From: Tenodera sinensis
Taxonomy: Eukaryota > Arthropoda > Insecta > Mantodea > Mantidae
Assembly (NCBI GenBank): GCA_030765045.1
Contig: CM060969.1
Span: 53,884,716 to 53,948,715 of the forward strand
Direction of reading: 5' to 3'
DNA: 64,000 nt
The position numbers and the translations under genes are program-made. Below are positions 38,435 to 48,385 of this stretch, in pieces (the first letter of the stretch is position 1; each line of letters opens with the position of its first letter). The notes below the pieces were generated by a model. The model worked only from the letters and a program-made list of their open reading frames with translations, had not been told where the DNA came from and made no database searches.

Positions 38435-39590
38435 TATATTTTATTTAATGCGAAAGCCTTACTTTTATGACGAACCCAATTAAATGTTACACCACAGATA
38501 AAGGATTCGGGAGCACTAATCTTCTAAAGATATAACAATCTTTTGTGTGTGGGTAGTATAAGCGCTCAACTGATTTTGAAACTTCTCTCGCTATATAAAA
38601 GCCCAATTTGTGCTGAAGTTTATAGAGATATACATAAATATCTAAAATTTATATAATAAATCACAAACGATTAAAAGGATTTACAAACCCCACGTACCTT
38701 AATACAAACATATTCGAACACATGCTTACGAAGGACTTCCTTTAACTGAGAAAATCATGGAGTACAAAATAGTTGTTATTATTCCATAGAGTATAAATAG
38801 TTGCTGCGAACCGTAAAGTAAATCAAAATTCAATTACCCTTTATTGCAAGTAGTATATTTAGCAAGGTAATTTATTAGGAGAGAAAATTTGTTTCTGTAT
38901 ACAGGGTAATTTAACAAGTCACTCAACTGATTTTGAAAATTCTTTAATATTTAGAAAGCGGTATTCGTATAAGGGACTATAACACAACTAATTATTTCCA
39001 TAGGTTTTTAAAGCATTGGAAATAATTTACAAAGTCCTTGTACCTAAATATGCATACATGGAAATTATATCACAACATACTTCGAAAGAAGACTTGGCTT
39101 GCAGTTAGAATGCCATACAGCAGAAAATAAAGCTGCACAATTTGAACATTTCTCAAATAGTTGCACTGTTTTAGATGTCGTTAATTACATTTGTGCACTC
39201 AGAGCCAACTAGGTTACATTATGCTCTGGCAGTTGTCTCATAAGTTCGTTCGTTACTCGTTACGTTTCAATCACTAAGAACGCCTGGGAACACACTTCAC
39301 CTGCAGCACATCTACGACAGAGTAGTAGCCAAACTTTCTGTATTAGGGAGATATTCTCAGCTCGAGATCGACTAAACCATTTTTGCCACGCTCGATTTGT
39401 TACTGCATCTTCTCCGTAGACAACACAAATTTTCTGTCGACATTGCGAGGCGTTTTGCCCTTACGATAGTAAAACAGCATAAGAGGTCGGAAATATTCCT
39501 ATTTGCTTTCCATAGTTTGTACACACAAGTTCCGCTGTTTCATCCAGCGTCAGTCACGAACAGACACTGACCTCTAAGTCGTAGGATTGT
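38435..39590. repeat. Imperfect tandem duplication, otherwise unassigned
   Basis: CTCAACTGATTTTGAAA recurs at about 38565 and 38920, each followed by diverged versions of the same 200 bp (GGATTTACAAA / AATTTACAAAG; GCTTACGAAGGACTTCC / ACTTCGAAAGAAGACTTGG). This indicates an old direct duplication of a unit of about 350 bp. The rest, to 39590, shows nothing. Confidence 0.45.
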
Positions 39591-39591
39591 T

Positions 39592-39797
39592 AAAGGGTAA
39601 AGGGTAGATACCCTGAGGGGACATCTCGCTCGCTTCGATCTACACAGATCTATTGTGGCTACCACCCCCAAGAAGGTAGGGATGAGATGAGGGAACCGAA
39701 GGTTCCACACAGGGTCGCAGCTAGGCAGACCACAGAGACGCGCGGAAGTCTCTAACAAGTGCTGAGATCTCTTCATTCCGGTGCCAGGCCGGGTAAC
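39592..39797 (+). repeat. Family C copy (reference)
   Basis: AAAGGGTAAAGGGTAGATA start; TCGCTCGCTTCGATCTACAC; GAGGGAACCGAAGGTTCC; GACCACAGAGACGCGCGGAA; AACAAGTGCTGAGATCTCTT. Best preserved of four copies. Confidence 0.85.
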
Positions 39798-40868
39798 TGT
39801 GATAACTTGAGTGTACAGAGGGTTTTCAGGGTTTTCAGATGCTATAGATGGAACTTATGAGCAAGATGAACGAACTGAGACAACTTTATATTATGCTGTA
39901 TCTTTTATGAAATGAAGCACTGTCTCAAGATCTTTACTTTTCTTTTAAATACTGTACAATATAATGGCTGTTGTCTTTATCCAAGAGAAGCGCCAATATT
40001 TTTCCTGGGCAGGCAGTTGCTGTGATAACACGAGGAACGTTTTAGTGGCTCCTAAACCAACTTCCCTCTACATCCCCCGCTTTTCATCAGCATCACGTTT
40101 CCAATTCTTTTCTTTCTCTTTCTACGGCCATCATGTATGTCTCTTTTTTCATGTCCCATCCCTGCAGCATATCTCCACATTATCGCCGTGCACCTCGCGC
40201 TAAATTCCTTCGTGGTCCTCTGCAGAATTTCACTTTGGGAACGTGAATCAATTTCGGCCCCGCGGGCGAGAATGCAAAGCAGGTTAGTTTCTTGGCGCCT
40301 AAACTAGGGAAAAAAGGAAAAGAAAAATATTCGTTGTGCTGATAAAGACAATGAACACCTCCTTTTGCTTCTGTGGTACCCAAGTACTAACAAAATTTTC
40401 ATGTACCGCTGTGGGAAATGGTTATCTTAAGAGCACCAGAAAATGTAAAACCACAACATTTGAGATTTCCTATTTATAACTTTTAGCTCTTTCAGTTTAT
40501 TTATTGTGTGCTTGAAAACTTCAACCATTTAAAACGGAATTAAATATAAGCTACTGGTTGCGGCATTTGTTTGGTATTTCTTCTGCATAATTACAATACT
40601 TTTAAAACTACAAGTCTTAATTTCGCTGTTCCTTAAACATAGCAAATACTGGAATTTAACGAACTGAATAATTATATCCCTAAAACTAAATTTTAGCTCC
40701 TGTTTTATGAAAACTACATTTTCCTAAACATATATACCAGAGTCATTCACACAACACGTTTTCCGGGAAGCATACTCTTTGTATTGTCGCAAAATGACAA
40801 TTCGATGAATTCCCCTTCTGACACCATGGTAACGAAACCACAAAAACAGTTCACATACTCATCCCTCG
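39798..40868. other. No gene recognised
   Basis: Nothing identifiable. Confidence 0.4.
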
Positions 40869-40869
40869 C

Positions 40870-41396
40870 TTTTATTTTTCCTTCCAAACTTTTGTACAAA
40901 AGCACAATTCTTTTATATTGACGTTAACACAGTCTACAGTCTTTCGTGATATTACAACTCGCAGTTGTTTTTTTTTTTTTTTTTTTCTGACTGCTTTGAC
41001 TCAGTCCTTTCATTCTTTCTTCACTTTCTGTCTCTCATACACTTTCTGACGATACAACCAATCGATGCTCGTTAAAACTTCCTCACTTCGTCACCGCATA
41101 CCTTTCACGACCACACTCCACACACAGACACATCTGTCTCGCACCCACTGGCCGACTCATGTATGTAACTCACTAACTTTCTGCTGCTTTTTGGTCTCCT
41201 TATATAGTGAGGATGACGTAAAATGGAATTTTCTCGAACTTCCACAAATACGCCGCCCGCGGAAAAATTCTCGAATTATCTGGAAAATCCTTTTTGGTTC
41301 TGCTGCTCTGATTGTTGTCATGTGTTCGCTTGCGTGAGAGGTGTGAAGTAGCTTGATCCTTACCGTCCTTTGTTGTGCGCCGCGGTCGGCGTCACA
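40870..41396 (-). repeat. Family H copy D, best-preserved promoter region
   Basis: Minus strand, starting TGTGACGCCG at 41396. It has GCGCACAACAAAGGACGG, then two heat-shock-element-like clusters, then TACGTCATCCTC and a CTATATAAGGAG TATA box (about 41195-41222). A leader of about 280 bp follows, with TGAGAGACAGAAAGTGAAG. Then come an A20 run (40968-40987 as T on the plus strand), TGTAATATCACGA, ACTGTGTTAACGTCAATA and a possible poly(A) signal AATAAAAG. Together these parts look like an LTR or another complete transcription unit with promoter and polyadenylation signals. No partner LTR or internal coding region adjoins it. Confidence 0.8.
41225..41287 (-). promoter_or_regulatory. Heat-shock-element-like clusters (family H copy D)
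   Basis: The proximal cluster 41225-41243 reads, on the minus strand, GGAAGTTCGAGAAAATTCC; it contains TTCgaGAAaaTTC, three correctly spaced alternating units. The distal cluster 41261-41287 contains AATTCGAGAATTTTTCC plus TTTTCCAGAT. HSF binds inverted GAA units at 5-bp spacing (established). Function here is inferred from sequence only. Confidence 0.55.
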
Positions 41397-42602
41397 GTAT
41401 GTACCGGTCATTCACTCATTTAGCTGTGACGTATCACAATCGCGTGAAACAACACCATTTCCGGGACAAGGATAGTACTTGTGTGTTACAAACACGTAGA
41501 CACTAAGTACAAGTAGAGCATACTGTATGTAGGGAGCATGCCATATAATTCCCTATATTTCACACATTTAAAGTGTATAATAGGATTAGTTTATGACTGT
41601 GTAACAAATGAGGTTAAATGTTTAATAAATAAATAAAAGGCCAAATGGCAATGTGATGGTTTCGTGTTCTTGTTCCCGTTAGTAATGCCACCTGTAGCAA
41701 GTGAGTGGACAAGTTTCAAGCCAAGATGTTCCCTCTGTAGCTTCAGTTATAAGCAAGCTAGTGCATGTTTATTTAGATGTCTGGCGGTCTTTCAGTAAAA
41801 GCGAAAGGTGAGGTTAACCTTTCCCCTTGTCTTACATGTCGCTAAGAGCAGAACAACAGAAACATGATAGCTGACATCACAAGGCATACAGTTGGCTGAC
41901 ACTGAATCATATGTAATTTTTCATAACGATTTCATCGAACCTGAAAAAATATTTAATTTTAAAAACAGGTCACATAACTTAAGGGAGACCTTTTAATGCT
42001 CCCCTAAACTGTTGCGCCGAATATAGCTTTGGTAGGTAAAAAGATTGTTCTGAACCACATATCGAATGTATTTATAGCACCGAGCAAGGGATTAAGGTAT
42101 ATTCAGAGACTGTTTTGAGATATGGGCATTTACTATCTAAAATTCTTGCACACAAAAATAAACTATATTATTGTACAAAATAATACTTTTTGAATAAAAT
42201 TATAACGAAGCAAAACTATCCACAATAAAGAAGCCGTTTCCCATCATTCAGGAAAGCTAGCTCCACATCCGCTCCTTACACTTTTTTGGGGGCTGGATGA
42301 AGTACGCAATTTTCACTCCCTCATTATCCTGAAAACTATCTCTCTCCCTCTTTCTCTCTTCAAATATTGTATCTTAAAGTAGCAATAAAATTGGTTTTCT
42401 GGGATCTTAACAAAAATATAAACTTAAATATTAACAGAAATTTAAGCCTGATTCTTCTTCTTCTTGCTAAGCATCGGAATCATTTCGCTTAAACTAATAA
42501 TAATAATAACGAAAGTTGCAGTAGCTTATTCTTTTTCAAAAGTTCTAAATATAAAGAACCATGTTAAAAACATGATTTATTGTTGATCTTAAATTAAAGC
42601 TT
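41397..42602. other. No gene recognised
   Basis: AT-rich; nothing identifiable. Confidence 0.4.
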
Positions 42603-42603
42603 A

Positions 42604-42940
<337 letters not shown>

Positions 42941-43485
42941 CAATTACTTTTTTGTCACTTTATTCGGCTTAGAAACGTTTGCACAAATACAGTTTTCTTT
43001 TACTGACGTAAATACAATCTACATCCTTCATGATATTACAACTCACAACTGTTTTCTTTTCGTAACCTTGACTCACTCCTCTCTATCTTTCTCCAATTCC
43101 TGTGTCTCTCAAAAGGGTGCCTCACGATATAATCACTCAACGCTCATTAACCGCTTCGCTACCTTCCTCCACGACGCGCCGGTTCTCTCACGACGCCCGT
43201 ACACGCACACACACACACACAAACACGCGCGCGGGCACACACACACACACATTAGCTAAAAAGGCTGTCTGCCCTCACAAGCTCCACAAGATTTTATACC
43301 AGCAATGACGAAGGCAGATGTTTCTCGAACTTCGCCTTTCAAGTACTTCCCAGAAGTCAGAAGATTTACGAAGGTTCTAGCAAGCCCTTTGTAATGCCAC
43401 CCTGATTGCTCACATGAGTGACGTGAGATTACTTGTACCCGAGCTTTCCTTTGATGTGCGCCGCGCGGGCGATTTCGTAACATCG
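42941..43485 (-). repeat. Family H copy E
   Basis: Minus strand; the 5' tip is diverged, and the 3' end AATAAAGTGACAAAAAAGTA matches copy F. It has TAGAACCTTCGTAAA and GCGAAGTTCGAGAAACATC (heat-shock-like units), GGTATAAAATC (TATA), a CA/CG array (43199-43250), GAGAGAACCGGCGCGTCG, GAGAGACACAGGAATTGG and GTTGTAATATCATGAAGG. Confidence 0.8.
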
Positions 43486-44044
43486 CCTCACCAGAAACTT
43501 CCGTTTATATCTTTTTACTTCCAAATCCAGTAGATACCGTTTGAGAAAATGATAATTATGATGCCAAAGATATATGCAACAAACTCAGGCGCACACCAGC
43601 GCACACAGACACACACCAACAAACGCGCGCGCGCTAACACACAACCACACGCAGCACACACAAACATACAGAAACATACGCACGCACATGCAACACTCAC
43701 AAACACACTACTAACCAACGCAAATTCCAAAAGCGCTATAAAAGTTTTAGCTGAAATATATAGCATAGTAGCCTATTGTAAGTATAGTTTGTTGAAGAAG
43801 GGGTAGGAAAGCCATGTGAGTGTAGCACATTGCGTACTTTTTATTAATACCCCCGACAAAGCTTCAAAGCTACAGCAAGGCGTATCTAAGAGGGTAAACC
43901 ATCAGATACCAGGTAAGTGAGCTGCCCCTTATTTTCCAGTTTTATGCAATCTGGATTTTAACTCTGACATGAAAATATGGACCTCTATGGTAGGATCCAC
44001 CCAAATATTCAACATAGATGTATTTGTCATCGTTTATGTATGGA
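43486..44044. other. CA-rich segment and possible family X terminus
   Basis: 43585-43710 is rich in ACACAC and GCGCGC. GGTAGGAAAGCCATGTGAGTG at 43802-43822 looks like the 3' tip of a diverged family X copy. Otherwise unassigned. Confidence 0.4.
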
Positions 44045-44045
44045 G

Positions 44046-44130
44046 TTAATAGGTAGCTCAGTTGGAACGAGCGTACCATTCGTACATAATCGAGGTTCTG
44101 TAAAGGTGGTTCGAATCCCCTGCATGTACT
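44046..44130 (+). repeat. tRNA-like sequence (SINE head)
   Basis: AGGTAGCTCAGTTGGAACGA (A-box region) and GGTTCGAATCCCC (B box, 44108-44120) are well conserved, but the anticodon arm and acceptor stem do not pair convincingly. A SINE head or tRNA pseudogene is likelier than a working tRNA gene. Confidence 0.6.
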
Positions 44131-44379
44131 AATGTTTTGCTGTGTAATATTTACAAATAACATTAGTTGAACAATTATGTGTAAAGCTGTTATTATTTTA
44201 ATTCATAATTGGTTTAGTTATACTTTATGGTATTGTTGCACATGAGGATATCTATCCCGGTACGGATTTTGAGTTGCTTGCACTTTGGTTGTTGCTTCTC
44301 CGTAGATCAAAGGCATATCAACGCACTAATCTGTCGAAGGAAGTGCAATGGGCTAGACTACCAAAACGTTTTAAATTAT

Positions 44380-44594
44380 ATCCTAAACTCTCAGAGACTT
44401 TACAATTAGATTATTGTGAATTTGGTTTCCAAGTTTTGACGAACAGAAAAAGAAATATACAACCCGAGACGCGAACCCCTGTCCCTAAGATTGGCGCACT
44501 GGACACAGTTGTTCAGCTATTTGGACGCTTGACCGAAAGTGCATTCCAAGTTGAAGCGCAGAACGTGTATGCCAGGCGCTATGACATTGCCACT
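44380..44594. repeat. Family E repeat, left half (target of LTR insertion)
   Basis: Matches 20345-20575 (TTTGACGAACAGAAA, TATTTGGACGCTTGA, ATGACATTGCCACT) and is interrupted at 44594 by the LTR retrotransposon. It continues at 47405. Confidence 0.85.
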
Positions 44595-45078
44595 TGAAGG
44601 AGTCTCTTCCGGCTGGTATCTCCCGTCACCAGTATGAAGGGAATCTTCTGCTCGTCGTCACTTTGAAGGGTCGGTATGATGAATTCTTTTCTCGTATAAA
44701 AGATCCGGCTAACTCTTTCGATGAACTGCGATGACTCTTTCTTTCCTATCTCGGTCGTGGTACGGGTATGAAGTATGTTCACAATTTACAGCTAATAATT
44801 TTTCTTGAGACGCGACCCCCGTGAAAATTATATGTTACGTCGATGTATTAACTTTTAGTCTTTCTAATGAGATAGTCTTCTTTGCTCTGGAGGCCACAAT
44901 TGAAATAATATTAGTGTATTTATTATCACAATTTTATTCGTTAATATCTATAACATTTACAATGAAGACAAAAGATAATCGCACTAGGCCAACTGCAAAC
45001 GATATGATGCAAACAATCAAACAATGGGAAACAAAACACTCCAACACAACGCCTACCATAACTAATAATACTGCATCA
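44595..45078 (-). repeat. 3' LTR
   Basis: Starts (minus strand) TGATGCAGTATTATTAG at 45078 and ends GACTCCTTCA at 44595. It contains TCGTATAAAAGATCCGGC on the plus strand near 44694-44711. No TATA or poly(A) position is assigned on the sense strand. Confidence 0.95.
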
Positions 45079-46779
45079 AATGCCCCTCATCACAGTATAT
45101 GCAACTAATTCTATTTTGGGAAAATTGTTTTCAGCCATACAATGTTGCATGTACTGTGATGATCTCCCCACAACAATGTAATTGTACAACAATATAACAA
45201 CTGTGTTGAAAAACATGTCATCGTTGAATACAAAAATATTTTCTCTTGACAATGTTTCGATTTTTTTTTTTTTTTTTTTTTTTGCAACTTTCAGGGGTTC
45301 TATGCCCCTCCCCACTAAAATTTGTTTTATGATTTTTCTTATGTGCGGTGGATAATGGCGAATAAGTGCTTCAATAACCTCCTGTTCACTCAACTGAGGT
45401 TGGAGTAGTTTCGATTTGTTCGCCAGTTTCAAAAAATACTCCATCATTGAAATACCACGTTTACTGTCATAATGTCCGGTAGCCAGTTCGACTTTAATCT
45501 GGTTTTGACGTCCCGGTCCCCAAAATCTATTTATAAAAAGGTTTCGAAACATACTATATGTTTCGTGAGACGCCAAAGTTAGTCTTAACCATTCCAATGC
45601 GTTTTTCTTAAGACAGCGTTTAACCACCATCATTCGTATCTCGTTCGGAATTCGTTTGATCCTAAAATAATCCTCCAGTTCTTTTATGAAAATTTTTGGA
45701 TTGTCACCGGCTTCTTCGTCAAATGACGGAGGGGTTAGATCATGGAACAAGTGACTAGCGTGACAATTATGGTTTTGACTAGGGGAGTGCATTGGCATAG
45801 CTAAATCATTCTCCTGAAAGTCCGCCATATTACTGTTATTGTCAAGTGCATCAGTATTGGTCATATTTTTGCATTCACTCACAAATTGATCATGATTGTC
45901 ATTAACTCTATCAGCCTGTAGAGCAATCACAACTTGGGAAAGCCTTCCTGTAAATTCTTTTTCCTTTGTAACCGTTTCATTTATTCTATTTACACTTACA
46001 TTGGCTTCCTCCTTTACTTTATTCAATTCTTCTCGCTGTGACTGCATCTCAGCGCTTATACCCTTTACAATATTTTCTAAACTATCAATTTTTACATCAA
46101 TGTCAGTTTGTTTTGACCTAATTCCATCTTGATACATTTTACAACTCTGTTCTACCACGACTATCTCTGTTCTCAATTCATCTCCTACCTTTGCAATTTT
46201 TGCATTCTGTTCTGCTAGTTTTTCATCAAATTCTTTACTTAATTCAGCTTTCATTTCTACCACTGTCTTCTCCTGTCCTAACTTAACTTCATTTATCAAT
46301 TCTCCTAGCCTAGCTATTTCTACTGTGTTTGATTCCTGTCCTAATTTTATCACGCTTACTAACTCACCTAATTTAGCTATATCATTGTTACTTGATTCAA
46401 TTCTTTCTGTACATTCCTTCTTACATAATTCAATTTCTTGTGACAATTTATTTATATTTCTGGCATTATCCTCCTTCAAATCTGCTACATCTGCTTTTAG
46501 TTCTGTTACATTTCTAACACTATCCTCTCTTAGTTTTGCTACATCTGCTTTTAGTTCTGTTACATTTCTAACAAAATCTGCTTTTAAATCTGCTTTTATA
46601 TCTGCTGTATTTTTGTTCATCGCTTCCAATATTTCTTTCAATCCTATTTCTGATTCCTTACATACTACATTCTTTCTACCTTCTACTGATAACTTATCAC
46701 TCACTTCCCTCTCTACACTATCATTAACTTTCTCAACTTTTTCCATCTTCTGTACAATTTTCTTATTGCGTAGTATCAT
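45076..46779 (-). CDS. gag: Gag-like polyprotein of the LTR element
   Basis: 567 residues. Residues 45-285 are predominantly charged heptad-like sequence (coiled coil), including near-exact repeats VRNVTELKADVAKL / VRNVTELKADVADL (about 70-104) and KLGELVSVIKLGQE / RLGELINEVKLGQE (about 136-170). Residues 345-490 fit a retrotransposon Gag (capsid-like) domain: a PPSFDE segment, EDYFRIKRI, a KKNALEWLR helix with the conserved Trp, FINRFWGPGRQ, and HYPPHIRK near the end. No CCHC zinc knuckle follows. Instead the frame enters seven lysines (500-506) encoded by a 23-nt A run, then 61 residues of unlikely protein, and stops at TGA supplied by the first bases of the 3' LTR. Gag assembles particles that package element RNA (family knowledge). 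The first Met is chosen as it follows the primer site by about 120 nt. The real C-terminus may have been lost in a deletion. Confidence 0.85.
   Translation of the reverse strand: MILRNKKIVQKMEKVEKVNDSVEREVSDKLSVEGRKNVVCKESEIGLKEILEAMNKNTADIKADLKADFVRNVTELKADVAKLREDSVRNVTELKADVADLKEDNARNINKLSQEIELCKKECTERIESSNNDIAKLGELVSVIKLGQESNTVEIARLGELINEVKLGQEKTVVEMKAELSKEFDEKLAEQNAKIAKVGDELRTEIVVVEQSCKMYQDGIRSKQTDIDVKIDSLENIVKGISAEMQSQREELNKVKEEANVSVNRINETVTKEKEFTGRLSQVVIALQADRVNDNHDQFVSECKNMTNTDALDNNSNMADFQENDLAMPMHSPSQNHNCHASHLFHDLTPPSFDEEAGDNPKIFIKELEDYFRIKRIPNEIRMMVVKRCLKKNALEWLRLTLASHETYSMFRNLFINRFWGPGRQNQIKVELATGHYDSKRGISMMEYFLKLANKSKLLQPQLSEQEVIEALIRHYPPHIRKIIKQILVGRGIEPLKVAKKKKKKKIETLSRENIFVFNDDMFFNTVVILLYNYIVVGRSSQYMQHCMAENNFPKIELVAYTVMRGI
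45079..45090 (-). promoter_or_regulatory. Polypurine-tract-like sequence
   Basis: Minus-strand ATGAGGGGCATT directly precedes the 3' LTR. Its purine core AGGGG is short, so priming of plus-strand DNA here is an inference from position. The octamer AGGGGCAT recurs upstream at about 45302-45309. Confidence 0.5.
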
Positions 46780-46899
46780 AAATTAGTACTAGTCTTACTT
46801 GAATTCTGGAGCACAAGAAAAAGGATACTCCGTCAAAATGTCTTCTTTTCACTCTTTGTCCAGGTACATATTTTTACTCTATACGCCTGTATTCGAGCC

Positions 46900-46917
46900 G
46901 CCCCACGTTGGGCGCCA
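46900..46917 (-). promoter_or_regulatory. Primer-binding site, tRNA-Lys type
   Basis: Minus-strand TGGCGCCCAACGTGGGGC begins three bases inside the 5' LTR. It is complementary to the 3' end of animal tRNA-Lys (CTT type), including CCA; this is the 18 nt used by tRNA-Lys-primed retroelements. Confidence 0.9.
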
Positions 46918-46920
46918 GTA

Positions 46921-47404
46921 TGAAGGAGTCTCTTCCGGCTGGTATCTCCCGTCACCAGTATGAAGGGAATCTTCTGCTCGTCGTCACTTTGAAGGGTCGG
47001 TATGATGAATTCTTTTCTCGTATAAAAGATCCGGCTAACTCTTTCGATGAACTGCGATGACTCTTTCTTTCCTATCTCGGTCGTGGTACGGGTATGAAGT
47101 ATGTTCACAATTTACAGCTAATAATTTTTCTTGAGACGCGACCCCCGTGAAAATTATATGTTACGTCGATGTATTAACTTTTAGTCTTTCTAATGAGATA
47201 GTCTTCTTTGCTCTGGAGGCCACAATTGAAATAATATTAGTGTATTTATTATCACAATTTTATTCGTTAATATCTATAACATTTACAATGAAGACAAAAG
47301 ATAATCGCACTAGGCCAACTGCAAACGATATGATGCAAACAATCAAACAATGGGAAACAAAACACTCCAACACAACGCCTACCATAACTAATAATACTGC
47401 ATCA
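46921..47404 (-). repeat. 5' LTR
   Basis: Same length (484 bp) as the 3' LTR and no difference found by eye. Flanked on its outer side by the CACT target duplication (47405-47408). Confidence 0.95.
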
Positions 47405-47975
47405 CACTTCGCGACTTTACTTACTTAATTTAGCCCTTTAAGACACTTTTAAACCTTTGCTGGGCGTTTTAATATTATTAATTGAATGGCAAAAGATATT
47501 ATGCATGTTATTTGAGTTTTACGACAGGTATTTCACGCCAGAATTTAAATAAGTCTTTATTTAGTAATTTGTGTGTTTTGACTAAACGGGTGCATGGTGG
47601 ATAAGTCATGTCTGTCATATTTTTGCAGTCAACCCGGCACTAAGTACAATAATCCGCCATTTTATTTTTACTTTATGTTGTTAATATACTCATATGACAG
47701 GCCCGTTTTTTCAAAGATGTTTACTGAATTGCGTTGCTATGTATAATCTAATAAAAGTTTGTAAAATCGGCTAGAAACCCGGAATTCTTCCTCAGTAAAC
47801 CAGTCGTGTGTTTTTAAAATGTACTTTAGAGAGGAGAATGTTTTGTCCCGTAAACCGCTGTTCCTCTACATTTTGCGCATTCGTCTGTCTAAAAACGTCA
47901 AGCAATACGTTTTAGTAAGCGCACAACTAGACTAAAACGCTCATGCCGTTTGATGGGTGGCCCACCTTCCAAGAA
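47405..47975. repeat. Family E repeat, right half
   Basis: Continues the family E match after the LTR insertion: TTCGCGACTTTACTTACTTA, GTGTGTTTTGACTAAACGG, ATACTCATATGACAG, GTAAAATCGGCTAGAAA, AAACCGCTGTTCCTCTAC, CATGCCGTTTGATGG, corresponding to 20575-21125. Confidence 0.85.
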
Positions 47976-48172
47976 AAATAGGGGGCGGCTGACTTACCTG
48001 GTATAGTTGCAGAAGAATGTTTTATTTAATTCCTTACGTCGTTTTCTATTTTCTAAACAGCTGTCATATTTATTTAAACGTTTGTCATAATATTCTACAA
48101 GCTTTTGAATGTCAACGCTGCTTTTTTTTTCTTTTCTTTAATTAACGTCCTCCAACGTTGTGACATATCGGA

Positions 48173-48377
48173 CGAATGAATGAAATGAAATGGGTGAAAT
48201 GATGCTCAAATGGGCCCGAGGTCCATGGAGCTTTAAGTTACCCGACATTCGTGTTCTCAGGGTAGGGAAAACCTCGGAAAAAAACCTTACCCGGATAACT
48301 TACCCTAAGCGAGATTCGAACTCGCGACCTCTTGAACGTGAAGCAGACACGCTAACCATCACGCTACCGAGGCGGGC
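48173..48377 (-). mobile_element. tRNA-derived SINE with TTCATTTCATTC tail
   Basis: The minus-strand head starts at 48377 (GCCCGCCTCGGTAGCGTGAT with A box; GAGTTCGAATCTCGC as B box). The body contains GGTTTTTTTCCGAGG and CCCTGAGAACACGAATGTCG, and the tail is a simple repeat CATTTCATTTCATTCATTCG. The tail matches the 3' tail of the LINE at 51450-52835, suggesting the SINE uses that LINE's retrotransposition machinery. Confidence 0.8.
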
Positions 48378-48385
48378 ATAAAAGT

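Larger units (their letters stand above)
44595..47404 (-). mobile_element. Gag-only LTR retrotransposon, young insertion
   Basis: A 2,810-bp element on the minus strand: 484-bp LTRs at both ends, identical as far as I can compare by eye; TG...CA termini; CACT target duplication (44591-44594 and 47405-47408); tRNA-Lys-type primer-binding site; purine tract next to the 3' LTR; one 567-codon ORF between. There is no protease, reverse transcriptase, RNase H or integrase, and the internal region is only 1,842 bp. Copying would depend on enzymes from a related full-length element. The Lys primer and 4-bp duplication fit the Ty3/gypsy-like group, but without pol the superfamily cannot be fixed. Confidence 0.95.

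Noticed and set aside
38037..38483. 148-codon intact gene
   Set aside because: It is the 3' part of a mariner-like transposase read in a frame that misses the catalytic box, and it runs past the element's terminus.
45076..46779. Gag with domesticated (Arc-like) function
   Set aside because: It sits between matching LTRs with primer site and target duplication, so it is an element gene; the C-terminal degeneration also argues against domestication.
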